Below are positions 23,350 through 31,303 of a stretch of 64,000 nt of DNA, piece by piece. The notes beneath the pieces were generated by a model. The model searched no databases, was not told the DNA's origin, and saw only the letters and a program-made list of their open reading frames with translations. The DNA comes from Subtercola boreus (GTDB lineage Bacteria > Actinomycetota > Actinomycetes > Actinomycetales > Microbacteriaceae): NCBI RefSeq assembly GCF_003399635.1, contig NZ_NBXB01000006.1:1-64000 (forward strand). The letters run 5' to 3'. Made by a program: the position numbers and the translations under genes. Numbering within the stretch: position 1 is the first letter of the stretch; each line of letters begins with the position of its first letter.

Positions 23350-24732
23350 ATGACGACAGACCAGCTCGCAGACCTCGGCCAGCTCGAACAGCTCGCACCC
23401 GGCCGGGCGCTGACCGACGCGGAATCTCTCGACCGCTACAGCCACGACGACGCCGAGTGGGCCGACTTCGTGCCGCCGCTCGCCGTGGTGCTCGCACGCT
23501 CGACCGAAGAGGTCGCGAGTGTGGTTCGCTGGGCGGCCGAACGAGGCGTGCGCGTCGTACCGCGCGGCGCGGGAACCGGCCTCTCGGGCGGCGCCAACAG
23601 CATCGCGAATTCGATCGTCGTCTCGCTCGAACTCATGAGCGAGGTGCTGAGCGTCAACGTCGACGAGCGCTATGCCATCGCCCAGCCCGGTGTCATCAAC
23701 GATGCCCTCCGCGCGCACGTCGCCGCATTCGGGCTCTGGTATCCGCCCGACCCGGCCAGTTCGGCGATCTCCACGATCGGCGGCAACGCAGCGACGAACG
23801 CGGGCGGCATCTGCTGTGTGAAGTACGGAGTCACCCGCGACTACGTACTGCGGATGACCGTGGTGCTCGCGAGCGGCGAGATCGTGTCGCTCGGCCACTC
23901 GACTGCCAAAGGAGTCACGGGCTACGACCTCGCCGGGCTCATGGTGGGCTCGGAGGGCACGCTCGGCATCATCACCGAACTGACCGTGCGGCTGCTGCCG
24001 CTCGCGGGCCGCGACGAGCGTGCGGTCATCGGGTACTTCCCCTCTCTCGAAGCGGCGGGCGTCGCCGTTGCCGCCATCTCGCGGGCCGGCATCATCCCGG
24101 CCGCGCTCGAACTCATCGACCACACCTGCCTGGTTGCCGTCGACGAGTGGCAGCACCTCGCCCTGCCGTCGAATGCGAAGGCGCTGCTGCTGGCGAAGGT
24201 CGACGAGGCCGGGCCGGCAGGGGAGGCGCTTACCGACCGGGTCGCGGACGTCTTCGTCGATGCAGGCGGCTCGAACGTCGAGCGGGCCACGGACGCGGCG
24301 GAGATCGCGCGCCTCTTCCTGGCCCGCCGACTCGCCTACCCCGCGCTCGAGCGTCTCGGGCCGGTGCTCACGGAGGACATCTGCGTGCCGCGATCCGCCG
24401 TGCCGGAGATGCTGCAGCGCATCCAGCAGGCGGCCGCCGAGAACGACGTGGTCATCGCGAACATCGCGCATGCGGGTGACGGCAACCTCCACCCGCTGAT
24501 CATCGCTCCCGTGGGCGACGACGCGGCGAAGGATCGGGCCAAGACAGCGTTCGACCGCATCGTGGCCGACTGCCTGGACCTCGGCGGAACCGTCACCGGC
24601 GAGCACGGGGTCGGGCTGTTGAAGCTCGAGGGGGCCCGGTTGGAGCTGGGGGAGCCGGTCATCCGGATGCACGAGGCGATCAAGCACGGGCTCGATCCGC
24701 TCGGCACGCTGAACCCGGGTAAGGGGTTCTGA
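23350..24732 (+). CDS. FAD-binding oxidase, GlcD / D-lactate dehydrogenase type
   Basis: A 460-residue flavoprotein of the vanillyl-alcohol-oxidase fold. The PCMH-type FAD domain contains VRVVPRGAGTGLSGGANS and STIGGNAATNAGGICCVKYG and LAGLMVGSEGTLGIITELTV; the C-terminal substrate domain has EDICVPRSAVPEML, IANIAHAGDGNLHPL and GGTVTGEHGVGLLK, with the His and Glu residues of glycolate oxidase subunit D and D-lactate dehydrogenases. It oxidises a 2-hydroxy acid, passing electrons to quinone or oxygen. Start ATG at 23350 begins the conserved frame. No GlcE/GlcF partners are adjacent. Confidence 0.88.
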   Translation: MTTDQLADLGQLEQLAPGRALTDAESLDRYSHDDAEWADFVPPLAVVLARSTEEVASVVRWAAERGVRVVPRGAGTGLSGGANSIANSIVVSLELMSEVLSVNVDERYAIAQPGVINDALRAHVAAFGLWYPPDPASSAISTIGGNAATNAGGICCVKYGVTRDYVLRMTVVLASGEIVSLGHSTAKGVTGYDLAGLMVGSEGTLGIITELTVRLLPLAGRDERAVIGYFPSLEAAGVAVAAISRAGIIPAALELIDHTCLVAVDEWQHLALPSNAKALLLAKVDEAGPAGEALTDRVADVFVDAGGSNVERATDAAEIARLFLARRLAYPALERLGPVLTEDICVPRSAVPEMLQRIQQAAAENDVVIANIAHAGDGNLHPLIIAPVGDDAAKDRAKTAFDRIVADCLDLGGTVTGEHGVGLLKLEGARLELGEPVIRMHEAIKHGLDPLGTLNPGKGF

Positions 24733-24777
24733 GGAGGGTCGCCCCGGGCGAGGCCGCGGTGCGCGGAAGTATTTGCA

Positions 24778-24802
24778 TTGCGCACAATTCAGTTGCGCAC
24801 AA
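24778..24802. promoter_or_regulatory. two TTGCGCACAA boxes, candidate OhrR operator
   Basis: Two identical copies of TTGCGCACAA, each nearly palindromic, 15 bp apart, 18 nt ahead of the ohrR start. OhrR regulators bind AT-flanked near-palindromes of this kind; here the sites would cover the ohrR promoter. Confidence 0.6.
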
Positions 24803-24819
24803 TGTGTTAGGGTCGGGTC

Positions 24820-25266
24820 ATGCCTTCGAGCCCCGCCTCCGCACCCCTGCTGGATGACCAGATCTGCTTTGCGCTCTACAACGCGTCGCGGGCGCTGACC
24901 GCGCGCTACCGTGTGCTGCTCGAGCCGCTCGGGCTCACCTACCCGCAGTACCTCGTTCTGCTGGTGCTGTGGGAGCAGGGGCCGTCGACGGTCGCTCACC
25001 TCAGTGAGCGCCTCCTGCTCGACTCAGGCACGCTGTCGCCGCTGCTGCGACGGCTCGACTCGGCCGGGCTCGTCGCACGCGGCAGGTTGCCCCGCGACGA
25101 GCGCTCGGTACTCGTCTCGCTCACGGCAGACGGCGAGGCGCTCCGGGCCAGCACGGTGGGCATCCAGGAGCAGATCTGCGGGGCGACCGGCCTGGCCCTG
25201 CCCGAGATCCACGCGCTCCGCGACCGGGTGGCCGACGTTGCCGAGCACATCAGGGCGTCCGCCTAG
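24820..25266 (+). CDS. ohrR: OhrR-type MarR regulator (organic peroxide sensor)
   Basis: A 148-residue MarR protein of the OhrR type. The N-terminal [20 protein letters not shown] carries the single reactive cysteine that is oxidised by organic hydroperoxides, followed by [20 protein letters not shown] and a winged helix ([20 protein letters not shown], then [11 protein letters not shown]). The neighbouring ohr gene, 75 nt downstream on the same strand, is its usual target. Oxidation of the cysteine releases DNA and induces both genes. Confidence 0.92.
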   Translation: MPSSPASAPLLDDQICFALYNASRALTARYRVLLEPLGLTYPQYLVLLVLWEQGPSTVAHLSERLLLDSGTLSPLLRRLDSAGLVARGRLPRDERSVLVSLTADGEALRASTVGIQEQICGATGLALPEIHALRDRVADVAEHIRASA

Positions 25267-25341
25267 CACCCCTTTCACCTCACCGACCCGACCGGCTCCC
25301 CCCGGTCATCCACCGCAGGAAACCAGAGAAAAGAGAGCACA

Positions 25342-25782
25342 ATGCCCACACGTACCGCCCGCACTGCCTGGAACGGAAGCCTCGAGACCGGTCAAGGCCA
25401 AGTCGAACTCTCGAGCTCGAAGCTCGGCACCTACGACGTGTCGTTCCCGAAGCGCGCAGCCGACGACGCCAACGGCGCCACCAGCCCCGAAGAGCTGCTC
25501 GCCGCGGCGCACTCGGCCTGTTACGCGATGCAGTTCTCGGCGGTGCTCGGTGCCGCCGGCGGAACCGTCGAGGCGCTCGACGTGCGCGCCGACGTCTCGC
25601 TCGGGCCGGACCCCGAGGGCGGCTTCCGCCTCACCGGCATCGCGCTGCGTGTTCGTGGCGAGGTGACCGGCATCGACGCCGCGACCTTCCTGCTGGCCGC
25701 GACCGACGCCAAGAACACCTGCCCCGTGTCGAAGGCGCTGACCGGGGTGGAGATCACGCTCGACGCTGCCCTCGAGGAGTAG
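25342..25782 (+). CDS. ohr: organic hydroperoxide resistance protein (Ohr/OsmC family)
   Basis: A 146-residue thiol peroxidase. The two catalytic cysteines lie in AAAHSACYAMQFSAVLGAAG and KNTCPVSKALTGVEITLDA; the N-terminal TARTAWNGSLETGQGQVELS and the SPEELLAAAHS motif are typical of the OsmC side of the family. It reduces organic hydroperoxides using lipoyl or low-molecular-weight thiols in the cytosol. It is paired with ohrR and ends just before a long palindrome that separates it from genes on the other strand. Confidence 0.92.
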   Translation: MPTRTARTAWNGSLETGQGQVELSSSKLGTYDVSFPKRAADDANGATSPEELLAAAHSACYAMQFSAVLGAAGGTVEALDVRADVSLGPDPEGGFRLTGIALRVRGEVTGIDAATFLLAATDAKNTCPVSKALTGVEITLDAALEE

Positions 25783-25821
25783 CCCGCAGCGTCTCACTCG
25801 GCGCACCCCGCCCTGCGCCAA

Positions 25822-25880
25822 TCGAAACCCTGAAAACTGTCGGTATCCGTGATCCGGAGCGACAGTTTTCGGGGTTTCGA
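25822..25880. terminator. long inverted repeat after ohr
   Basis: Arms of 21 bp (TCGAAACCCTGAAAACTGTC G and its complement) pair with a single G-T wobble around a 17 nt loop. It lies between converging genes, so a bidirectional terminator is likely. The following 120 nt contain only G-rich tracts and no gene. Confidence 0.6.
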
Positions 25881-26001
25881 ATTTCGTGGCGATCGGGTCG
25901 GGAGTTTCGGTCGGTATCGGGGCGCCGAAGCGACCGGAACTCCCCAGTCGATTCTGTTGCCGGGGGGGGGTGGGGGAGGCGGGGTCAGCGGAGGGGGAGG
26001 G

Positions 26002-26364
26002 TCAGCGGAGGAGTCGGTTCGCGCCGAGGTCACGTTGCGCGAGGATGACCGAGCGGTTCGCGATCGCAGTGCGGCGGAGGTGGTGCGTCTCGCGGAGGGA
26101 GTCCGCGTGAGATCGGGGGGCCGCGCGGGCTGACGACACGCTGAGGTGGTCCGGGGTGGACACGGGGGCGACCGGATGCGCCGCACCGCGGCGTTCGGCG
26201 CGGTGGCTCCACGCAACGAGCGCAGTGCCGAGGGCGAGTACCGCGCGGTCGATGGGCGCGAGGGCGGCCGGCGCGGCGGCCGGCGAAGTGGCGGGTGCAG
26301 CGGCTGCGGGCGCAGCGGCGTGGGCGCCGGCCGGGCGGCGCGGCAGGGTGGGTGTGGCGTTCAT
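26002..26364 (-). CDS. small hypothetical protein coupled to the ArsR-type regulator
   Basis: A 120-residue ORF starting MNATPTLPRRPAGAHAAAPA. An Ala/Pro-rich N-terminus is followed by IDRAVLALGTALVAWSHRAE, a possible short membrane-associated helix, and a basic tail ending GANRLLR. Its ATG overlaps the stop of the upstream regulator gene by 4 nt. No family is recognised; the overlap and position are the main evidence that it is real. Confidence 0.5.
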   Translation of the reverse strand: MNATPTLPRRPAGAHAAAPAAAAPATSPAAAPAALAPIDRAVLALGTALVAWSHRAERRGAAHPVAPVSTPDHLSVSSARAAPRSHADSLRETHHLRRTAIANRSVILAQRDLGANRLLR

Positions 26365-26972
26365 GAGTCTGTCCCTCCGGGGATCTCTTCCGCGTCCATG
26401 ACGGGGAAGGCGTTCAGTTGCAGTTGCACGGGGCGCGTGCCGGGTGCCGGTTGGTTGCGGTAGCGCTGGATGAAACGGTCGCTGACCGCCTGTAGCTCGG
26501 CCACGAAGGCGGCGAGCTGTGACGAGGTGAGGCGCAGGTTGACGGTGTCGATGGTGGATGCCTCGTACCAGCGCGGTTCGAGTTGGTCGGCTCCCTGCAT
26601 GAGGAAGTCGTTGAACAGCGCGTCACGGGTGACCTGCCATTCGCGCTGCACCAGGTCGCTGGCCGCCCGCTCCGCACTCCGCGGCGGGTAGACGCTGTCG
26701 ACCTCGATACCGCCGGGCACGCGCTCCCACCACCGTTCACGCGACGATCCGCGCGAGGCGTCTTCACGCACGAAACCATGCTTCTCGAGCTGGCGGAGGT
26801 GGTAGCTCATCGATCCGCTCGACTCGCCGAACCGCTCGGCGAGTCCGCTCGACGTGTTCGGCCCGTAGGTCGAGAGTGCGTCGAGAATGCGCACGCGGAG
26901 CGGATGCGCCAGCCCTTTGAGGCTGGTCATGTCGATCGAGCGGTTCGGTGCGACGACCGGGTGTTCATCCAT
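26361..26972 (-). CDS. winged-helix (ArsR-type) transcriptional regulator
   Basis: A 203-residue regulator with an N-terminal ArsR-like winged helix (MTSLKGLAHPLRVRILDALS, then GLAERFGESSGSMSYHLRQL and EKHGFVRE). The C-terminal half is a helical dimerisation/effector region (LVQREWQVTRDALFNDFLMQ and LNAFPVMD at the end). No metal-binding cysteines are present. The start at 26972 places the DNA-binding domain near the N-terminus; repeated CTTTGCAAAG palindromes lie just upstream. Divergent from an SQR-like gene and coupled to a small ORF downstream. Confidence 0.85.
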   Translation of the reverse strand: MDEHPVVAPNRSIDMTSLKGLAHPLRVRILDALSTYGPNTSSGLAERFGESSGSMSYHLRQLEKHGFVREDASRGSSRERWWERVPGGIEVDSVYPPRSAERAASDLVQREWQVTRDALFNDFLMQGADQLEPRWYEASTIDTVNLRLTSSQLAAFVAELQAVSDRFIQRYRNQPAPGTRPVQLQLNAFPVMDAEEIPGGTDS

Positions 26973-26985
26973 GATCCAAAGATAC

Positions 26986-27023
26986 CTTTGCAAAGACTTC
27001 TTTGCAAGCAAAGTGTTGCAAAG
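26986..27023. promoter_or_regulatory. CTTTGC/GCAAAG palindromes, candidate ArsR-type operator
   Basis: CTTTGCAAAG is followed by CTTTGC-AA-GCAAAG and then TTGCAAAGGG, three related sites within 40 bp directly upstream of the regulator and in the promoter space of the divergent SQR-like gene. Confidence 0.6.
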
Positions 27024-27103
27024 GGTTCTTTGGCTGCGAATGCAGGGATTCGCCGAATGCGCAACGCCTCACCCGAGGGCACAGAACTCCGTACGGTGAG
27101 GGG

Positions 27104-28318
27104 ATGAGCGACACCAGCACGGGCATCCAGCACCACACCGTCGTGATCATCGGCGGAGGCAACGCGGGCCTGTCGGTCGCGGGGCGGCTGCGCCGCTACG
27201 GGGTGCAGGATGTCGCGGTCATCGAACCCCGCGAGACGCACCTCTACCAGCCGATGTTCTCGCACATCGCGGGAGGAACCGCCCCGGCCGGCCTCGCCAC
27301 GCGCCCGCAGGAGTCGGTCATCCCTCGGGGCGTCAGCTGGATCAGGGCCCGGGTGGGCAGCATCGACCCCGAGGCGAAGACGGTGACCCTGGCATCCGGG
27401 CGGAGCATCAGCTACGGGCAGCTCGTGGTGTGCCCGGGCATCCAGAAGGACTGGGATGCCGTGCCCGGCCTCGTGGAGGCCATGGAGTCACCCGCCGGTA
27501 TCTCCAACTATGAGTTCGGGTACGCCCAGAAGGCCTGGAAGGTGCTGAGCAGCACCCGCACGGGCACTGTGGTCTTCACGCAGCCCGCCGGGCCCGCCAC
27601 CTGCGCCGGCGCCTCGCAGAAGCCGATGTACCTCGCCTGCGATCACTGGCGGGAGACCGGCGTGCTGAAGGACATCAGAGTCGTGCTCGTCGTGCCCACG
27701 CCGACCCTCTTCGGCATGTCGATGATCGACAGGGAGCTCGAACGGAAGGTCGCCGAGTACGGAATCGACGTCAGGTACAGCAGCGAGCTGGCGGCGGTGG
27801 ATGCCGCGCAGAAGTCGGTCGTCGTGAGCGGGCCCGGCGGCAGTGCCGAGCGACTCGCCTACGACGTGCTCCATGCCGTACCGCCGCAGTCGGCGCCCGA
27901 CTGGCTGGCCCAGACGGGGCTGGCCGACCCCGCCAGCCCCGGCGGATTCATCGAGGTCGATGCACTGACGCTCCGGCACGCGCGGTATCCCGACGTCTGG
28001 GCGCTCGGCGACGCAGCCGCCACGATCAACTCGAAGTCGGGCGGGGCGCTTCGCCAGCAGACCCTGGTGCTGGCGAAGAACCTCGCGGCCGCGCTGAAGG
28101 GCAAGCCCTTGCCCCAGGTCTACAACGGCTACTCGGTGTGCCCGTTCACGGTTTCGCGGACGACAGTGGTGTTCTCGGAGTTCGACGACCGCTACCGGCC
28201 GAAGCCGACCATCCCGTTCTGGAAGGGCCTGGCGAAGGAGCGGAGGGCCACCTTCATCGCCGACCGGTACGTTCTGCCCTGGGTGTACTGGAACCTGATC
28301 CTCAAGGGCCGAGCCTGA
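27104..28318 (+). CDS. SQR-like NAD/FAD-dependent oxidoreductase
   Basis: A 404-residue flavoprotein with HTVVIIGGGNAGLSVAGRLR at the FAD site, VAVIEPRETHLYQPMFSHIA, a second motif region around VVCPGIQKDWD, then ALGDAAATINSKSGGALRQQ and YNGYSVCPFTVSRTTVVF. The layout and the YxP(M/L)..HIAGG signature match the type II sulfide:quinone oxidoreductases, with cysteines in TCAGASQKPM. It would oxidise sulfide to sulfane sulfur, feeding quinone. The start at 27104 removes a low-scoring extension into the operator region. The ArsR-type gene opposite probably controls it. Confidence 0.82.
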   Translation: MSDTSTGIQHHTVVIIGGGNAGLSVAGRLRRYGVQDVAVIEPRETHLYQPMFSHIAGGTAPAGLATRPQESVIPRGVSWIRARVGSIDPEAKTVTLASGRSISYGQLVVCPGIQKDWDAVPGLVEAMESPAGISNYEFGYAQKAWKVLSSTRTGTVVFTQPAGPATCAGASQKPMYLACDHWRETGVLKDIRVVLVVPTPTLFGMSMIDRELERKVAEYGIDVRYSSELAAVDAAQKSVVVSGPGGSAERLAYDVLHAVPPQSAPDWLAQTGLADPASPGGFIEVDALTLRHARYPDVWALGDAAATINSKSGGALRQQTLVLAKNLAAALKGKPLPQVYNGYSVCPFTVSRTTVVFSEFDDRYRPKPTIPFWKGLAKERRATFIADRYVLPWVYWNLILKGRA

Positions 28319-28374
28319 CGGGGCTGCGCCTCACGCGGCTGTACCTCACGCGGCTGTACCTGACGCGGCTGTGC
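28315..28374. repeat. four 15 bp tandem repeats at converging stop codons
   Basis: Four consecutive units of the form CTSACGCGGCTGTAC. The first unit holds the SQR-like gene's TGA, and the run ends two bases before the stop of the ABC gene on the other strand. Confidence 0.9.
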
Positions 28375-28375
28375 G

Positions 28376-30013
28376 TCAGCCCATCATCTTCGCGAGCAGC
28401 CCGGCGGGTGTCGCGTCGCGGGTGAGGAGCTCGGCGGTGGCGCGTCCGCCGGCGAGTGTGTAGACGCGCGAGGTCAGCATGAGCAGTTCGTCGAGGTCGT
28501 CAGACGCGAGGAGCACGGCCGTCCCCCCGGCGGCCAGCTCGACGATGAGGTCACGCACCACAGCCACCCGTGCGGCGTCGAGCGCGGCGGTCGGATGATC
28601 GAGCACGACCACGACGGGTCGCTGGCCGAGTGGCAGGTCGAGCCAGGTGCGCAGTGCGTCGAGGTGGCGCCGGGCTCCTGCCGGCCATCCGGCACCGTCT
28701 GCCAGATCGCCGGCCCCGGTGGATCGCGCGGCGCCGGCGCCTCGTGCTGCCCCGGCCCCGGCCGATCCCGCTGCCAAACCCGCCGCGCCCCGCCGGCCCA
28801 CGAGCGCCGAGATGCCGCCGAGCCCGAACGCGGGCGCATCCGTCGTGCGGTAGTCGCGATCCCGGTCGACGAGACCGAGGCGAGCCAGGCGGGCCAGCAT
28901 CCCCGAGGAGATGCGCGACGGGATGCCGCCGATGAGGTTCAGGTCGTATTTGATGTTCGCCGCCGTCGAGAGCCCCACGCCTCCCGCGACCGACTCCTGG
29001 GGCGTCGCGGCATCGAGCGGCCGGCCGTCGACCAGCATCGTTCCGCTCACCCGGGAGCTGAACGTGCGCCCGAAGAGGCTCAGGGCCAGCTCGCTGATGC
29101 CCGACCCCTCGAGCCCGGCCAGCCCGACGATCTCCCCGCGCCGGGCTGTGAGCGAGACATCCTGCACCACGCTGCGCTCGGTGTCGACAGGGTGCTGGGC
29201 GGTCCACGACGCGAGTTCGAACACCACCGGGCCGGACTCCAGCTCCTCGTGCTGGGGCCGCGGGGTGACCGTGATGTTCGCCGTCATGTGACGCACGAGC
29301 TGTTCGGTCGAGGGCGTGTTCGCTGTGAGTGCGACCGTCTCCACGGCGGCACCCCGCGAGAGCACCGTGACGCCCGACGCCACCTGGCGCAGCAGATCGA
29401 GACGGTGGGAGGCGATGACCACGGTGACCCCCTCGGCGGAGAGCCGCCGGATGCCGCCCGCGACGAGGGCGAGGCCTGGGGCATCCAGACCGGTGAACGG
29501 CTCGTCGAGCAGCACGACCGAGCGTTCAGCGATCAGGCAGCGGCAGAACTCGACGATCCAGCGCTCGGCCCGGCCGAGGTCGCCCGCGCGGCCGGCCGGG
29601 TCGACCGCTCCGCCCAGGCCGAATCGGGTGAGCAGGTCGGCGGTGTTGGCGTTCATGCGGCCGAACCGCACGAAGCCGCCGGCCGATGTCTCGTGCCCGA
29701 GGTAGATGTTCTCGGCGACCGAACTGTGCGGCACGACGGCGGGCTCGCCGCGGATCACTCGCACGCCAGCCGCCGCGGCCTCAGCAGAACTCCCGAATCG
29801 GCGCGGTATTCCGCCGATCGTGAGTGTTCCGTCGGCGACCGGCAGAAAGCCGCTGATCACGGCGAGCACTTCGGATGCCCCCGACAGGTTCTCGCCGAGG
29901 ATGCCGTGCACGCTGCCGCCCGACACCCCGAACGACACAGAACGGATGCCCGTGCCGGCCGCCGACCTCGCTGAGACGGAACTCAGGAGGAGGGACGGGC
30001 CGTGCACGGGCAT
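28376..30013 (-). CDS. degenerate sugar-type ABC ATPase (two NBDs, catalytic motifs lost)
   Basis: A full-length 545-residue relative of RbsA/MmsA, without frameshift. The first NBD has GENLSGASEVLAVISG where [10 protein letters not shown] is expected (Walker A Lys missing), the Q-loop Gln is gone (VIRGEPAVVP) and the signature is DLGRAERW, but Walker B (SVVLLDEPFTGLD) and the switch His remain. In the second NBD, the signature region is replaced by a ~45-residue Ala/Gly-rich stretch and Walker B reads VVVLDHPTAALD, so the catalytic Glu is His. ATP hydrolysis is therefore unlikely. It is the last gene of the monosaccharide operon, 48 nt after mmsB. A regulatory or structural role is inferred. 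Confidence 0.83.
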   Translation of the reverse strand: MPVHGPSLLLSSVSARSAAGTGIRSVSFGVSGGSVHGILGENLSGASEVLAVISGFLPVADGTLTIGGIPRRFGSSAEAAAAGVRVIRGEPAVVPHSSVAENIYLGHETSAGGFVRFGRMNANTADLLTRFGLGGAVDPAGRAGDLGRAERWIVEFCRCLIAERSVVLLDEPFTGLDAPGLALVAGGIRRLSAEGVTVVIASHRLDLLRQVASGVTVLSRGAAVETVALTANTPSTEQLVRHMTANITVTPRPQHEELESGPVVFELASWTAQHPVDTERSVVQDVSLTARRGEIVGLAGLEGSGISELALSLFGRTFSSRVSGTMLVDGRPLDAATPQESVAGGVGLSTAANIKYDLNLIGGIPSRISSGMLARLARLGLVDRDRDYRTTDAPAFGLGGISALVGRRGAAGLAAGSAGAGAARGAGAARSTGAGDLADGAGWPAGARRHLDALRTWLDLPLGQRPVVVVLDHPTAALDAARVAVVRDLIVELAAGGTAVLLASDDLDELLMLTSRVYTLAGGRATAELLTRDATPAGLLAKMMG

Positions 30014-30061
30014 CCGTTTCAGACTACGTGTTGAGGAGTTGGCCGACTCAGGCGCGGCGGA

Positions 30062-31303
30062 TCAACGACCGCCCGAGCGACGCTTGTTGTAGACGTCGAA
30101 GGCGACGGCGAGCAGCAGCACGAGGCCCTTGACGGCCTGCTGCCACTCGATGCCGATACCCATGATCGACATGCCGTTGTTCAGCACACCGATGATGAGA
30201 CCACCGATGATGGCGCCGCCGATGGTGCCGACGCCGCCGGTGACTGCCGCGCCACCGATGAAGGCGGCGGAGATGGCCTCGAGCTCGAAGCCGTCACCGG
30301 CTTTCGGGCCGGCGAGGTTCAGGCGGGCGGTGAAGACGAGACCGGCGAGGGCAGCGAGCACGCCCATGTTCACGAACAGCCAGAACGTCACGTTGCGGGT
30401 CTTGATGCCCGACAGCTCGGCGGCGTGCAGATTGCCACCAATCGCGTAGATGTGACGGCCGAAGACCGAGCGGCCCATGACCAGGCCATAGATCAGGATG
30501 AGCACCGCGAGGATGATCAGCGTGACCGGGATGCCCTTGAAGGTGGCGAGCGCGTAGGCGAAGAGCAGGATGACGATCGAGACCAGCACGAGCTTGCCGA
30601 CGTACCAGCCGATGGGCTCCACGGCCTGGCCGTAGCTCTGGCGGCCGCGGCGGGTGCGCACCGACTGGACGATCAGGGCGATGATCGCGATCACCGCGAC
30701 ACCCATGGTCAGCGGGTCGACGTCGAGGTTGCCGAAGACGTTCGTCAGGAACCCGTTGCCGATGGCGCGGTACTCCTCGGGGAACGAGCCGATGTTGGCG
30801 TTGCCGAGCACGACGAGCGCGAGACCACGGAAGATGAGCATGCCGGCCAGCGTCACGATGAACGCCGGTATGCCCACGTAGGCGATCCAGAAGCCCTGCC
30901 ACGCTCCCACGGCCGCACCGATCAGCAGCGACAGGATGATGGAGAGCCACCACGGCAGGCCCATGTTCACGGCGAAGACACCGGAGACGGCGCCGACGAA
31001 GGCGGCGACGGATCCGACCGACAGGTCGATGTGGCCCGCGACGATGACCATCACCATACCGATCGCGAGAATCAGGATGTACCCGTTCTGAACGATCAGG
31101 TTCGAGACGTTCTGCGGGCGGAGCAGCACGCCGTTGGTCAGGATCTGGAACACCACGACCACGAGCACGAGGGCGATGAAGATGCCGTTCTTGCCCAGGT
31201 CGCTCAGAACGTGGCTGAGAGCGGTGGTGAACTTGTTCTCGACCGGGTTGACCCGGCCACCGGCGGCCGTGTCGTCTGACGGCTTCGTTTCGAGGTTGGA
31301 CAT
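30062..31303 (-). CDS. mmsB: monosaccharide ABC transporter permease
   Basis: A 413-residue permease with about ten membrane helices, of the RbsC/XylH/GguB class (IGMVMVIVAGHIDLSVGSVA, then AYVGIPAFIVTLAGMLIFRG and IGGNLHAAELSGIKTRNVTF, ending GGAAVTGGVGTIGGAIIGGL and KGLVLLLAVAFDVYNKRR). The ATG overlaps the mmsA stop by one base. The N-terminal 35 residues are hydrophilic. Together with MmsA and ChvE it forms an importer for aldopentoses/hexoses. Confidence 0.93.
   Translation of the reverse strand: MSNLETKPSDDTAAGGRVNPVENKFTTALSHVLSDLGKNGIFIALVLVVVVFQILTNGVLLRPQNVSNLIVQNGYILILAIGMVMVIVAGHIDLSVGSVAAFVGAVSGVFAVNMGLPWWLSIILSLLIGAAVGAWQGFWIAYVGIPAFIVTLAGMLIFRGLALVVLGNANIGSFPEEYRAIGNGFLTNVFGNLDVDPLTMGVAVIAIIALIVQSVRTRRGRQSYGQAVEPIGWYVGKLVLVSIVILLFAYALATFKGIPVTLIILAVLILIYGLVMGRSVFGRHIYAIGGNLHAAELSGIKTRNVTFWLFVNMGVLAALAGLVFTARLNLAGPKAGDGFELEAISAAFIGGAAVTGGVGTIGGAIIGGLIIGVLNNGMSIMGIGIEWQQAVKGLVLLLAVAFDVYNKRRSGGR

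Noticed and set aside
22138..24999. A 953-codon minus-strand ORF
   Set aside because: Antisense of the MarR, GIY-YIG, GlcD-like and ohrR genes; no recognisable domain.
28376..30013. Calling the degenerate ABC ATPase a pseudogene
   Set aside because: The frame is fully open, start and stop fit the operon, and the fold is preserved along its length, so a maintained protein without ATPase activity is the better call.
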